NCBI GenBank assembly: GCA_903918315.1
Contig: CAIXEA010000137.1
Location: 1-41,820 of the forward strand
Length of the DNA stretch: 41,820 nucleotides
Source: an uncultured Acetobacteraceae bacterium
GTDB lineage: Bacteria > Pseudomonadota > Alphaproteobacteria > Acetobacterales > Acetobacteraceae
Reading direction: 5' to 3'
Shown: positions 1-9,952 of the stretch, piece after piece
Position numbering within the stretch: position 1 is the first letter of the stretch
Layout: each line of letters begins with the position of its first letter
Made by a program: the position numbers and the translations under genes
The notes under the pieces: generated by a model
The model's database searches: none
What the model saw: the letters and a program-made list of their open reading frames with translations, nothing else
Told to the model about the DNA's origin: nothing

Positions 1-210
1 ATATCCGGATGGCTGCCTCGCGGTATTCTGGGGCCCGCACCGGCTGGCAAGCTATGGCGCGGATGGCACCCTCACCGAGACGGAAAGACAGGCCGCATGA
101 CACGCTTCCATCGCAGCCGCTTTGTGCCGGGCCATGGCCCCGCACAAAGCACGAACGAAGCGGACAGATCATGAGCTACATAAACCGGACAGATTGATTA
201 GCTAGCGACA
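1..210 (+). mobile_element. Right end of an insertion sequence (ISNCY-like), truncated by the window edge
   Basis: The first 210 bases look like the right end of an insertion sequence. They contain the last 32 codons of a transposase-like reading frame (stop at 98-100). About 60 bases later come two near-direct copies of a motif beginning GGACAGAT, at 162-178 and 187-203, each ending in AGCTA or GAGCTA; the last bases before the next gene are GCGACA near 205-210. From memory, paired GGACAGAT motifs downstream of the transposase stop are characteristic of ISNCY-type elements in alphaproteobacteria. The family name is recall, not a search result. The exact terminus and any target duplication cannot be fixed because the left end lies outside the window. 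Confidence 0.55.
2..100 (+). CDS. Transposase, C-terminal fragment (5' end outside window)
   Basis: Frame 2 is open from the window edge to a TGA at 98-100 and encodes a 32-residue tail containing YPDGCLAVFWGPHRLASYGA. This resembles the C-terminus of ISNCY-family transposases, where an Asp-Gly, hydrophobic stretch, Gly-Pro-Arg/His-Arg-Leu-Ala-x-Tyr pattern closes the protein after the DDE catalytic domain. No catalytic residue is visible because only the end is present. The neighbouring terminal repeat motifs at 162-203 support an insertion-sequence origin. Whether the element is intact depends on sequence to the left. Confidence 0.5.
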   Translation, partial: YPDGCLAVFWGPHRLASYGADGTLTETERQAA

Positions 211-261
211 GCGCGGCACGGTCCTTTGCCAAGCCGCCCGCGCCCGCGATAGACTCCGGAC

Positions 262-2322
262 ATGACACATATCCGCGATTTCCGGTCCTCCGTCTGCCCG
301 CACGACTGCCCCTCCACCTGCGCGTTGGAGGTTGAACTGCTGGGCAACAACCGCATCGGCGCGGTCCGCGGAGCGGCCGACAATAGCTACACGTCCGGTG
401 TCATCTGCACCAAGGTCGCGCGCTATGCCGAACGGATCCACCACCCCGACCGCCTGATGCATCCGCTGCTGCGCACCGGCCCCAAAGGATCCACCCAGTT
501 CCGCCAGATCACCTGGAATGAGGCACTGGACCGCATCACCGACGCCTTTCAGTCGGCCACCGAGACCCATGGCTCAACCGCTGTCTGGCCCTTCTTCTTC
601 GCCGGCACGATGGGGCTGGTGCAGCGTGACGGGATCAACCGGTTGCGCAACGTCATGCGCTATTCCCGCCAGAAGATGACCATCTGCACCACCCTGCCGG
701 AAATTGGCTGGCTGGCGGGGACCGGCATGAGCCGGGGGCTCGATCCGCGGGAAATGGCCAAATCCGACCTCATTGTCATCTGGGGGGGCAACCCGGTGGC
801 GACGCAGGTCAATGTGATGACCCATGTCACCCGCGCCCGCAAGGAACGCGGGGCGAAGGTGGTCGTCATCGACCCCTATCGCACGCCCACGGCCGCGGCG
901 GCGGATATCCATATCGCGCCGCGGCCGGGGACGGACGGCGCCCTGGCCTGCGCGGTGATGCATATCGCCTTCCGCGACGGTCACGCCGATCGGGCTTACA
1001 TGGACCGGTTCACCGACGCGCCGGCGGCGCTGGAGGCGCATCTGCGAAGCCGGGGGCCGGACTGGGCGTCCGGCATCACCGGCCTGAGCGTCGAAACGAT
1101 CGAGTCCTTCGCCAAACTCTATAACACCACGCAGCGGAGCTTCCTCCGCCTCGGTTACGGCTTCGCCCGTGGGCGCAACGGGGCCGCGAACATGCACGCG
1201 GTGTCCTGCCTGCCCGCCGTCACCGGCGCCTGGCAGCATGAGGGTGGCGGCGCGCTCTGGTCCAATCGCGGCATGTACGGCTGGAACAAGACCTTGATCG
1301 AAGGCCTGGACGCCGCCGATCCCAGCATCCGCGCGCTGGACATGAGCCGGGTGGGCAGCGTTCTGACCGGCGATCGGTCGGAGTTGAAGGACGGCCCCCA
1401 GGTCCACGCCATGCTGATCCAGAACCAGAACCCGCTCGATGTCTGCCCCGACAGCAATCGCGTGCGCCGCGGCTTCGGGCGGGACGATCTGTTCGTCGCC
1501 ACCCATGAACAGTTCATGACCGAAACCGCCCGCTGGTCCGACATCGTCCTGCCGGCGACCATGTTCATGGAACACGACGACCTCTATCAGGCCGGCGGCC
1601 ACAGCCATATCCAGATCGGGCCGAAACTCATCGAACCGCCGGGGACGTGCAAATCCAATCACGAACTGATCCAGGCGCTGGCCGCGCGGCTCGGCGCTCA
1701 ACATCCCGGTTTCGACATGACCGCGATGGAGATCATCGACGCGACCCTCAAAGCCTCCGGCAAGCCCGACGCGGCGACGGTGCTGCGGGAACGCTGGATC
1801 GACATCATGCCGGCATTCGAGGATGCGCATTACCTGAACGGCTTCGCCACCCACGATAAGCGGTTTCACTTCGCGCCGGACTGGGCCTCCCTCGGGGACA
1901 ATCATGCCGGTATGCCGCCGCTGCCCGATCACATGCCCAATATCGACGACGTCGCCCCCGACCGCCCGTTCCGCCTGGTCACGGCGCCGGCGCGATCGTT
2001 TCTGAACACCAGCTTCACCGAGATGCCCACCGGGCGAAAGCGCGAAGGCAAGCCGTTGGTGTTCGTGCATCCCGATGACGCAACCGCGGCGGGGATCACC
2101 GATGGCGCCCGGGTGACCTTGGGCAATGCGCGTGGCACGGTGATCCTGCACGCCAAGGTCGTGTCCGGCAGCCAGCGGGGCGTTCTGGTGGCCGAAAGCG
2201 TCTGGCCGAGCGAGTGCTTCGACGGCGGCGTCGGCATCAACGCGCTGACCAGCGACGACCCCGGCCCGCCTTTGGGCGGCGCCGTGTTTCATGACACGGC
2301 GGTCTGGCTGCGCGCGGCCTGA
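262..2322 (+). CDS. Molybdopterin-dependent oxidoreductase (DMSO reductase superfamily)
   Basis: A 686-residue single-chain molybdenum enzyme. The N-terminus carries an iron-sulfur motif with Cys12, Cys16, Cys20 and Cys49, typical of the [4Fe-4S] domain of formate dehydrogenase/nitrate reductase-like proteins. The molybdopterin guanine dinucleotide-binding core follows (for example IVIWGGNP near residues 170-180 and an NQNP motif near 390). A C-terminal beta-barrel molydopterin-binding domain begins near residue 570 (LVTAPARSFLNTS). Cys142 in TICTTLPEIG lies about where the family places its metal ligand, judged by eye. There is no twin-arginine signal, so it should be cytoplasmic. The substrate cannot be told from sequence. 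It ends 38 bp before phnD on the same strand, so it is probably co-transcribed with the phosphonate-type transporter. An insertion-sequence end lies about 50 bp upstream of the ATG. Confidence 0.85.
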   Translation: MTHIRDFRSSVCPHDCPSTCALEVELLGNNRIGAVRGAADNSYTSGVICTKVARYAERIHHPDRLMHPLLRTGPKGSTQFRQITWNEALDRITDAFQSATETHGSTAVWPFFFAGTMGLVQRDGINRLRNVMRYSRQKMTICTTLPEIGWLAGTGMSRGLDPREMAKSDLIVIWGGNPVATQVNVMTHVTRARKERGAKVVVIDPYRTPTAAAADIHIAPRPGTDGALACAVMHIAFRDGHADRAYMDRFTDAPAALEAHLRSRGPDWASGITGLSVETIESFAKLYNTTQRSFLRLGYGFARGRNGAANMHAVSCLPAVTGAWQHEGGGALWSNRGMYGWNKTLIEGLDAADPSIRALDMSRVGSVLTGDRSELKDGPQVHAMLIQNQNPLDVCPDSNRVRRGFGRDDLFVATHEQFMTETARWSDIVLPATMFMEHDDLYQAGGHSHIQIGPKLIEPPGTCKSNHELIQALAARLGAQHPGFDMTAMEIIDATLKASGKPDAATVLRERWIDIMPAFEDAHYLNGFATHDKRFHFAPDWASLGDNHAGMPPLPDHMPNIDDVAPDRPFRLVTAPARSFLNTSFTEMPTGRKREGKPLVFVHPDDATAAGITDGARVTLGNARGTVILHAKVVSGSQRGVLVAESVWPSECFDGGVGINALTSDDPGPPLGGAVFHDTAVWLRAA

Positions 2323-2360
2323 AAGCCCGCTATGATACGATCGACCGACCGGAGAGCCCC

Positions 2361-3347
2361 ATGAAGATCGTCCGCACCCTACTGACCGCCGCCATTCTTT
2401 GCACCGCCGGCCTCTGCACCGCCAATCGGGCGGCCCGCGCCGAGGATTGCCCGCGCGGCGCTCTCGACGCCCGCTATTGTGACCGCGACGGTGACATGGT
2501 GGCCGATGCCCCGACCGATCCGAAGCAATGGCTGGATCCCTCCACCCTGGTCTTCGCCTATACCCCCGTCGAAGACCCGGAAATCTACCGCAAGGTCTGG
2601 GACGGATTTCTCCGTCATATGGAGAAAGTAACCGGCAAGCGGGTGCAGTTCTTCGCCGTGCAATCCAACGCCGCCCAGATCGAGGCCATGCGCGCCGGCC
2701 GCCTGCATGTCGGCGGCTTCAACACCGGCAGCAACCCGGTCGCGGTGAACTGCGCCGGCTTCGTGCCCTTCGCCATGATGGCGTCGAAAGACGGCGCCTA
2801 TGGCTACGAGATGGAAATCATCGTCCCCGGCGACAGCACCATCACGACCGTGGCGGGGCTGAAGGGCAAGAGTTTCGCCTTCACCGATCCCAATTCGAAC
2901 TCCGGCTACAAGGCACCGGCGGCGCTGCTGCGGTCCGAGTTCGGGCTGGAAGCGGATAAGGATTACAAAACCACGTTCTCCGGCAAGCACGACAACACCG
3001 TGCTGGGCGTGGCCAACAAAGACTACGATGCCGGGGCGGTCGCCAATGCCGTCATGTATCGCATGATGGCCCGCGGCACGGTGGAGCGTTCGAAAATACG
3101 CACCATTTACAAATCGCAGACCTTTCCCACCACCGCCTACGGCACGGTCTACAATCTCAAGCCCGAACTGACGGCGAAGGTGAAGGAAGCCTTCTTCAGC
3201 TTCCCGTGGGAAGGCAGCGAACTGCTGAATGAATTCCACGGCTCCAACCCGCCGCAGGAGAAATTCATCCCCATATCCTACAAAGATAAATGGGAGGTCG
3301 TGCGCAAGATCGATACCGCGATGAATGTTTCGTATACGTGCAAATAA
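2361..3347 (+). CDS. phnD: Phosphate/phosphite/phosphonate ABC transporter substrate-binding protein (PhnD family)
   Basis: A 328-residue periplasmic binding protein. Residues 1-27 form a Sec signal peptide ending in Ala-Arg-Ala before Glu28. The mature part has family hallmarks: [12 protein letters not shown] near residue 70, a [11 protein letters not shown] segment, and the ligand-site signature [11 protein letters not shown] followed by [20 protein letters not shown]. Before the first beta strand is an Asp-rich stretch at residues 41-49 (DRDGDMVAD) matching the DxDGDxxxD calcium-loop pattern, flanked by Cys30 and Cys40. It starts 38 bp after the molybdenum enzyme and is followed 4 bp later by phnC, so it belongs to one transport operon. 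The ligand may be a phosphonate, phosphite or another small oxyanion. The gene symbol is by family only. Confidence 0.87.
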   Translation: MKIVRTLLTAAILCTAGLCTANRAARAEDCPRGALDARYCDRDGDMVADAPTDPKQWLDPSTLVFAYTPVEDPEIYRKVWDGFLRHMEKVTGKRVQFFAVQSNAAQIEAMRAGRLHVGGFNTGSNPVAVNCAGFVPFAMMASKDGAYGYEMEIIVPGDSTITTVAGLKGKSFAFTDPNSNSGYKAPAALLRSEFGLEADKDYKTTFSGKHDNTVLGVANKDYDAGAVANAVMYRMMARGTVERSKIRTIYKSQTFPTTAYGTVYNLKPELTAKVKEAFFSFPWEGSELLNEFHGSNPPQEKFIPISYKDKWEVVRKIDTAMNVSYTCK

Positions 3348-3351
3348 TACG

Positions 3352-4125
3352 ATGCTGCGCCTGACCGGGCTGACCAAGCGCTACGACCGCGGCGAGGCGG
3401 CGCTGGCGGGGGTCGATCTCACGGTTCCGGACGGGGAGGTCGTTGCCCTCATCGGCCCGTCCGGCGCCGGCAAAAGCACGCTGATCCGCTGCACCAACCG
3501 GCTGGTGGAACCGACCGAAGGCACGGTCGAACTGGACGGGCAGGATATCACCGCCCTGGCCCCGGCCGCGCTGCGCCTGGCGCGGCGGCGGATGGGGATG
3601 ATCTTTCAGGAATTCGCATTGATCGAACGCCTGACGGTGATGGAGAATGTGCTCTCCGGCCGGCTCGGCTATGTCGGCTTCTGGGCCAGTTGGTGGCGCC
3701 GCTTCCCGCCCGGCGACATCCAACAGGCCTTTCATTACCTCGATCGCGTCGGCCTGGCCGGCTTTGAAAACAAGCGCGCCGACGCCCTGTCCGGCGGGCA
3801 GCGCCAGCGGGTTGGCATTGCCCGGGCCCTGATGCAGGCCCCTGCTTTGCTGCTGGTGGATGAGCCAACCGCCAGCCTCGATCCCCGCACATCGCGCCAG
3901 ATCATGCGGCTGATCCTGGAATTATGCGACGAAGGCGGGTTGGCCGCGATCATCAACATTCACGATGTCGCCCTGGCCCGCCAATTCGCCCACCGGATCA
4001 TCGGATTGCGCAAAGGCCGGCTGGTGTTCGACGGCAAGCCCGATTCCCTGACCACCGACGCGCTGACCACCATCTATGGCGCCGAGGCCTGGGCCACCCT
4101 GCCTGACGACGATCGCGATGGCTGA
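3352..4125 (+). CDS. phnC: Phosphonate-type ABC transporter ATP-binding protein
   Basis: A 257-residue ABC ATPase that powers import through the two PhnE permeases. Walker A is GPSGAGKST at residues 35-43, the Q-loop is IFQEFAL, the signature is [15 protein letters not shown], Walker B is [12 protein letters not shown] and the switch histidine sits in INIHDV. The length matches PhnC proteins. I chose the ATG at 3352, 4 bp after the phnD stop. An upstream in-frame ATG at 3325 would overlap phnD and add nine unmatched residues. The 3' end overlaps the next gene by 8 bp, consistent with translational coupling. The family is certain; the exact substrate is inferred from phnD. Confidence 0.9.
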   Translation: MLRLTGLTKRYDRGEAALAGVDLTVPDGEVVALIGPSGAGKSTLIRCTNRLVEPTEGTVELDGQDITALAPAALRLARRRMGMIFQEFALIERLTVMENVLSGRLGYVGFWASWWRRFPPGDIQQAFHYLDRVGLAGFENKRADALSGGQRQRVGIARALMQAPALLLVDEPTASLDPRTSRQIMRLILELCDEGGLAAIINIHDVALARQFAHRIIGLRKGRLVFDGKPDSLTTDALTTIYGAEAWATLPDDDRDG

Positions 4126-4915
4126 CTATCCGACCGTCTGGCACAAGCCGCCGCTGATCGCCTCGGCTGGGTTGCGCTGGCTGTTGGGCGGTCTGGTGGC
4201 GCTGTATCTCGCCACCGCCATGGCGACGATCGACATCAATTGGGCGCGCCTGGCAGCCGGCTTGCCGCGCGGCTGGCGCTTCGTCGCGTCGTTCTTCACC
4301 CCGGATTTCATCTCTCGCGGCGATGAAATCATCGAGGGGCTGGCCGAAAGCCTGGCGATGACCGTGACCTCGACCGTCCTCGGCATCGCGCTCGCGATCC
4401 CGCTCGGCCTCGGGGCGGCGCGTAATCTGGCGCCGCGGCCGGTCTATCTGGCCTGCCGGACGGTGATCGCGACCTCGCGCACCCTGCAGGAGCTGATCGT
4501 GGCGATCTTCTTCGTCAAGATGTTCGGCTTCGGCCCCTTCGCGGGCATGCTGACCCTGACCTTTTCCAGCATCGGCTTCATCGCCAAGCTGCTCGCGGAA
4601 CGGATCGAGGCCGTGGACCCAGGCCCCCTGGACGCCGTCCGCGCCACCGGGGCGTCGTGGCTGCAATGGGTGAACTATGCCATCCAGCCGCAGGTCATGC
4701 CCCGCCTGGCCGGGTTGTCGCTCTATCGCCTGGATATCAACTTCCGGGAATCCGCCGTGCTCGGCATCGTCGGCGCCGGGGGCATCGGCGCCACGCTCAA
4801 CACCGCGCTGGACCGCTACGAATACAGCACCGCCGCCGCCGTCCTGCTGTCGATCATCGCGATCGTGCTCGCCGCCGAATATACCAGCGGCCTGATCCGG
4901 GAGCGGCTGCGTTGA
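4118..4915 (+). CDS. phnE: Phosphonate-type ABC transporter permease, first PhnE subunit
   Basis: A 265-residue inner-membrane permease. After a short cytoplasmic N-terminus there are about five to six hydrophobic helices, including [20 protein letters not shown] near the start. The permease coupling (EAA) loop reads [20 protein letters not shown], followed by [15 protein letters not shown], a signature of PhnE proteins. It probably pairs with the second PhnE as a heterodimer. The ATG at 4118 overlaps the end of phnC by 8 bp. An in-frame ATG at 4076 lies well inside phnC and is unlikely. The 3' end overlaps the next permease gene by 4 bp. Confidence 0.88.
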   Translation: MADYPTVWHKPPLIASAGLRWLLGGLVALYLATAMATIDINWARLAAGLPRGWRFVASFFTPDFISRGDEIIEGLAESLAMTVTSTVLGIALAIPLGLGAARNLAPRPVYLACRTVIATSRTLQELIVAIFFVKMFGFGPFAGMLTLTFSSIGFIAKLLAERIEAVDPGPLDAVRATGASWLQWVNYAIQPQVMPRLAGLSLYRLDINFRESAVLGIVGAGGIGATLNTALDRYEYSTAAAVLLSIIAIVLAAEYTSGLIRERLR

Positions 4916-5709
4916 CCACCCCCGTCTGGCGCCGCCGCACCACCCGGGGCCAATGGGCCATCTGGTGCGGCTGGCTGTTCGGCGCGCTGATCGTCGCGCA
5001 GGGCTGGCGCTTCATCAGCGATGCCACGCTGTGGGATTTCGTCTGGGACGCCCCGGCGCAGGCCGGCGATATGCTCAGCCGCATGATCCCGCCGCGTTGG
5101 AGCTACGCCCCCGCGATCCTGAAGCCACTCTGGGATACGGTGAACATCGCGACCATCGGCACCTTGCTCGCCATCGTGCTGGCCACGCCCATCGCCTTCC
5201 TGGCGGCCCGCAACACCAGCCCCCATGCCGGCATCCTCCGCCCCCTGGCGCTGGCGATCATCGCGGTGTCCCGCTCGATCAACACGCTGATCTGGGCCCT
5301 GCTGCTGGTCACCATCGTCGGCCCTGGGGTGCTGGCGGGCATTCTCGCCGTCGCGCTGCATTCCATCGGCTTCTTCGGCAAGCTGCTCTACGAAGCCATC
5401 GAGGAAATCGACCCCACGCAGTCCGAGGCCATCACCGCCACCGGGGCCAGCCCGGCCCAGGTGCTGGCCTATGGCGTGGTGCCGCAGGTCCTGCCAACCT
5501 TCGCCGGTGTGTCGGTGTATCGCTGGGATATCAACATCCGGGAGTCCGCCGTGCTGGGCATTGTCGGCGCGGGGGGCATCGGGCTGCAGCTCAATGCCTC
5601 GGTCAGCAAACTGGCCTGGCCGCAGGTGACGCTGATCCTGATCGCGATTCTCGGCGCAGTCGTCGTCTCGGAGTGGGTTTCGGCCCGGGTGCGCGCGGCG
5701 ATCGTTTGA
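4912..5709 (+). CDS. phnE: Phosphonate-type ABC transporter permease, second PhnE subunit (TTG start)
   Basis: A second 265-residue PhnE permease, paralogous to and the same length as the preceding one. It repeats the coupling loop (EEIDPTQSEAITATGAS) and the [15 protein letters not shown] signature. The frame is open far upstream, but the extra sequence is an out-of-frame shadow of the first permease. The sensible start is TTG at 4912, overlapping the previous stop in the arrangement TTGA, with a purine-rich GGGAGCGG just upstream. No in-frame ATG or GTG occurs before the first membrane segment. Two PhnE genes in tandem imply a heterodimeric transmembrane channel. This is the last gene of the operon; no clear terminator follows. 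Confidence 0.87.
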   Translation: MTTPVWRRRTTRGQWAIWCGWLFGALIVAQGWRFISDATLWDFVWDAPAQAGDMLSRMIPPRWSYAPAILKPLWDTVNIATIGTLLAIVLATPIAFLAARNTSPHAGILRPLALAIIAVSRSINTLIWALLLVTIVGPGVLAGILAVALHSIGFFGKLLYEAIEEIDPTQSEAITATGASPAQVLAYGVVPQVLPTFAGVSVYRWDINIRESAVLGIVGAGGIGLQLNASVSKLAWPQVTLILIAILGAVVVSEWVSARVRAAIV

Positions 5710-5762
5710 CGGCCGGCTGGCCAAAAAATGTGCCCCGGGCGCCTTTCCGGCAATGGTCATAA

Positions 5763-7351
<1,589 letters not shown>

Positions 7352-7352
<1 letters not shown>

Positions 7353-8026
7353 TGAGCGCCATCCAGGCGGTCGTCTTTGACGCATACGGCACGCTGCTCG
7401 ACTTCCACGCCGCGATGGCGCGGCATGCGGCCCGTCTGGGGCCCAATTGGCCCCAGATCAGTGCCGACTGGCGCACCAAGCAGACCGAGTATTCCTGGGT
7501 GCGCTCCCTCGCCGGCCCCGCATATCACCAGGACTTCTGGCGCCTGACCCAGGACTCCCTCGCTTGGGTTGCGGCACGCCATGGCATCGCCGACAAGGCG
7601 CTGCTGGCCGATGTCCTGGCCGCCTATCACGTGCTGGACGCCTATCCGGATGCCGCCGCGGTGCTGACAGCGCTGCGGGACCGTGGCCTCGGGCGGGCCA
7701 TCCTGTCGAACGGGGAACCGTCGATGCTCGCCGCCGCCGTCGGCTCCGCCAATCTGACCGAGTTGCTGGACGCGGTGATCAGTGTCGAGGATGCCGGCGT
7801 GTTTAAGCCCGATCCGCGCGTCTACCGTCTGGCGGAACGGCATTTCGGGCTGGAGGCGGGGCAGATGGCCTTCATTTCCTCGAACCCTTGGGATGCGTTT
7901 GGCGCTCAGGCGCATGGCTTTCACGTTTTTTGGGTCAATCGCTCGGGGCAACCCACGGAGTATGATCTGACCGGCAAGGTGACCGAAATCGGTAGCCTGT
8001 CCGCATTATTAGGTGCTTTGGTATGA
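7352..8026 (+). CDS. Haloacid dehalogenase, type II (HAD superfamily)
   Basis: A 224-residue HAD-fold hydrolase of the (S)-2-haloacid dehalogenase type. The nucleophile is Asp10 in FDAYGTLLDF. The substrate-arginine helix is WRTKQTEYSWVRSL, motif II is SNGEP, motif III lysine is in FKPDPRVYRL and the last motif is SSNPWDAFGAQAHGF. These match L-2-haloacid dehalogenase residues better than those of generic phosphatases. It would hydrolyse 2-haloalkanoic acids to D-2-hydroxy acids, although such annotations are often unproven physiologically. Its ATG overlaps the guaB stop by one base, and its own stop overlaps the next start, so it sits inside a coupled run of unrelated genes. Confidence 0.85.
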
Positions 8027-9312
8027 TGACCGCCGGGCGGATCGCCGCCGCCATTGAACTGCTGGACATCATCGAAACCGCCCGCAAGCGCCCCGCCGAT
8101 GCGGTCGCCAACGACTATTTCCGCATGCGCCGCTTCATCGGCTCCGGCGATCGGCGCGCGATCTCCGAACGGGTCTGGAGCGTGCTGCGCGCCCGCCGCC
8201 GCCTGGAATGGTGGCTGAAAGACACGCCCATCACCGGCCGGATGCTGATCGCGGCGTCATTGTTGACCGAGGGTTGGCAGCTCAGCGGCGTCACCCAGAC
8301 CTATTCCGGCGGCCAATACGCGGCGCCATCCCTGAATGCCGCCGAAAAAGCGGTGCTGGCCAGGATCGAGGGCCATACCATCGACCATCCCGGCATGCCC
8401 GAAGCGGTGGCGCTGGAGGTGCCGGATTGGATCCTGCCCTTGCTGCATGCCCGCTTCGGCCCCGGCACGATCAGCGAAATGCGCGCCCTCAGCGGCGAAG
8501 CCCCGCTCGATCTGCGTGCCAATCTGTTGAAGACCAACCGCGAGGACGCCCAGGCGGCGCTGGCGGCCGAAGGCTGGGAAGCAACCCCGACACCGTTTTC
8601 CCCCTGGGGCCTGCGCATCGACGGCCGCCGCCCGGTGACCAGCGGCCCGGCCTTTCAGACCGGCCTGATCGAGATCCAGGATGAAGGCAGCCAGCTCATC
8701 GCCGTCATGGTCGACGCCCATCCCGGCATGCGCGTCGTCGATTGGTGCGCCGGCGCGGGCGGCAAGACGTTGGCCTTGGCCGGGCGGATGAACAATCGCG
8801 GCCAGATCGTCGCCTGCGACGTGTCCAAAGCCAGGCTGGAAGGAGCCGGGCCACGGCTCAAACGCGCCGGGGCGCATAACGTGGAACGGCATCTGGTCGA
8901 GCCCGGCGACAAATGGCTCAAGCGCCGCGCCGGCGCCTTCGATCGCGTGCTGGTGGACGCCCCCTGCACCGGCACCGGCACCTGGCGCCGCAATCCCGAT
9001 GCGCGACTGCGCCTGACCGAAACCGATCTGGCGGAGCTGGTGCCGAAACAGGCCATGATCCTCGACACCGCGCAGACCTTGGTGCGCAAGGGCGGGCGGC
9101 TGATCTATGCCACGTGTTCCCTGCTGAACGAAGAAAACGACAATCAGATCGCCGCCTTCCTGGTCCGGCATCCGGATTTCTCGGTCATCCCGCTGGCCCG
9201 CGCCTGGCCGCTGGAAACCAAACCGCCCTGCCAGGGGGATTACCTGTCCCTGACCCCGGCCCGCCACGGCACCGACGGGTTCTTCGCCGCGGTGCTGGAG
9301 CGGTCGCCGTGA
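8023..9312 (+). CDS. rsmB: RsmB-like 16S rRNA (cytosine-C5) methyltransferase
   Basis: A 429-residue RsmB/NOL1/NOP2/Sun-type RNA m5C methyltransferase. The N-terminal 150 residues form a helical NusB-like RNA-binding region, and the SAM-binding Rossmann fold follows. Motif I is VVDWCAGAGGKTLALA, the acidic ribose contact lies in ACDVSKARLE, motif IV is VDAPCTGTGTWRRNPD and motif VI is ATCSLLNEEN. Both active-site cysteines, in APC and ATC, are present. The likely target is C967 of 16S rRNA. Two adjacent ATG codons (8023 and 8026) overlap the preceding stop; I give the first. The 3' end shares GTGA with the next gene. Confidence 0.85.
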   Translation: MMTAGRIAAAIELLDIIETARKRPADAVANDYFRMRRFIGSGDRRAISERVWSVLRARRRLEWWLKDTPITGRMLIAASLLTEGWQLSGVTQTYSGGQYAAPSLNAAEKAVLARIEGHTIDHPGMPEAVALEVPDWILPLLHARFGPGTISEMRALSGEAPLDLRANLLKTNREDAQAALAAEGWEATPTPFSPWGLRIDGRRPVTSGPAFQTGLIEIQDEGSQLIAVMVDAHPGMRVVDWCAGAGGKTLALAGRMNNRGQIVACDVSKARLEGAGPRLKRAGAHNVERHLVEPGDKWLKRRAGAFDRVLVDAPCTGTGTWRRNPDARLRLTETDLAELVPKQAMILDTAQTLVRKGGRLIYATCSLLNEENDNQIAAFLVRHPDFSVIPLARAWPLETKPPCQGDYLSLTPARHGTDGFFAAVLERSP

Positions 9313-9869
9313 TCGAAATCCGCAAGGCCCGTCCGGCCGACGCCATCGCCATCGGCGCCGTGCACGTGGCGGCCTGGCGGAGCACCTATCCTGGCATTCT
9401 GCCCGAAAGCTACCTCGCCGGCATGTCGGTCTCCCGCAATGCCGCCCATTATGATCAGGCGATCCATCGCGGCACGGGCGTCATGGTCGCGATCGCCTCC
9501 GGTGAGGATGTGCCGGAGGGCAGCGGATCGCGCATCGTCGGGTTCACCACCGCCGACAAGGCACGCGGGCGCGGGGCATCGCTGGCGGATGGCGAGATCG
9601 AAACGTTATACGTGCTGGACGATTGGCGCGACCAGGGCATCGGCCGCCATCTGATCCGCGCCGCCGGCGAACATCTGCGTGAGATTGGCTGCACATCGGC
9701 CTTTTTATGGGTCTTGCGGGACAATCCCAGCCGCTGGTTCTACCAGCACCTCGGCGGCAAAGCGGCGATGGAGGCGGAGGTTCGGGTCGCGGGCGAAACC
9801 GTCAGCCAGACCGCCTTTGTCTGGAACCCGATCGCGACCCTGTTGGCGAACGCACGCCAACCATCCTGA
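9309..9869 (+). CDS. GNAT family N-acetyltransferase
   Basis: A 186-residue acyl-CoA-dependent N-acetyltransferase. The N-terminus IEIRKARPADAIAIGAVHVAAW is followed by a typical substrate helix (STYPGILPESYLAGM). The acetyl-CoA pyrophosphate loop is LYVLDDWRDQGIGRHLI, and the C-terminal strand and helix are LWVLRDNPSRWFYQHLGGK. The start is GTG at 9309, sharing four bases (GTGA) with the stop of the methyltransferase. The acceptor is unknown. It closes the guaB-led run of overlapping genes. Confidence 0.82.
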   Translation: MIEIRKARPADAIAIGAVHVAAWRSTYPGILPESYLAGMSVSRNAAHYDQAIHRGTGVMVAIASGEDVPEGSGSRIVGFTTADKARGRGASLADGEIETLYVLDDWRDQGIGRHLIRAAGEHLREIGCTSAFLWVLRDNPSRWFYQHLGGKAAMEAEVRVAGETVSQTAFVWNPIATLLANARQPS

Positions 9870-9952
9870 TAACGGCGCCCACCGCTTTCCCCGTTTGGCA
9901 ATCCGCCAGCCCGATGCTATCGACCTACCGAACAGTATCGGAGCCACACCAC

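Noticed and set aside
9-197. A 62-codon open frame at the left edge
   Set aside because: It overlaps the transposase tail in another frame and runs across the terminal repeats of the insertion sequence; the composition is not protein-like.
574-2292. Long minus-strand open frame (572 codons) opposite the molybdopterin oxidoreductase
   Set aside because: It is an antisense shadow of a well-recognised gene in GC-rich DNA; the translation is Arg/Gly/His/Ala-rich with no domain.
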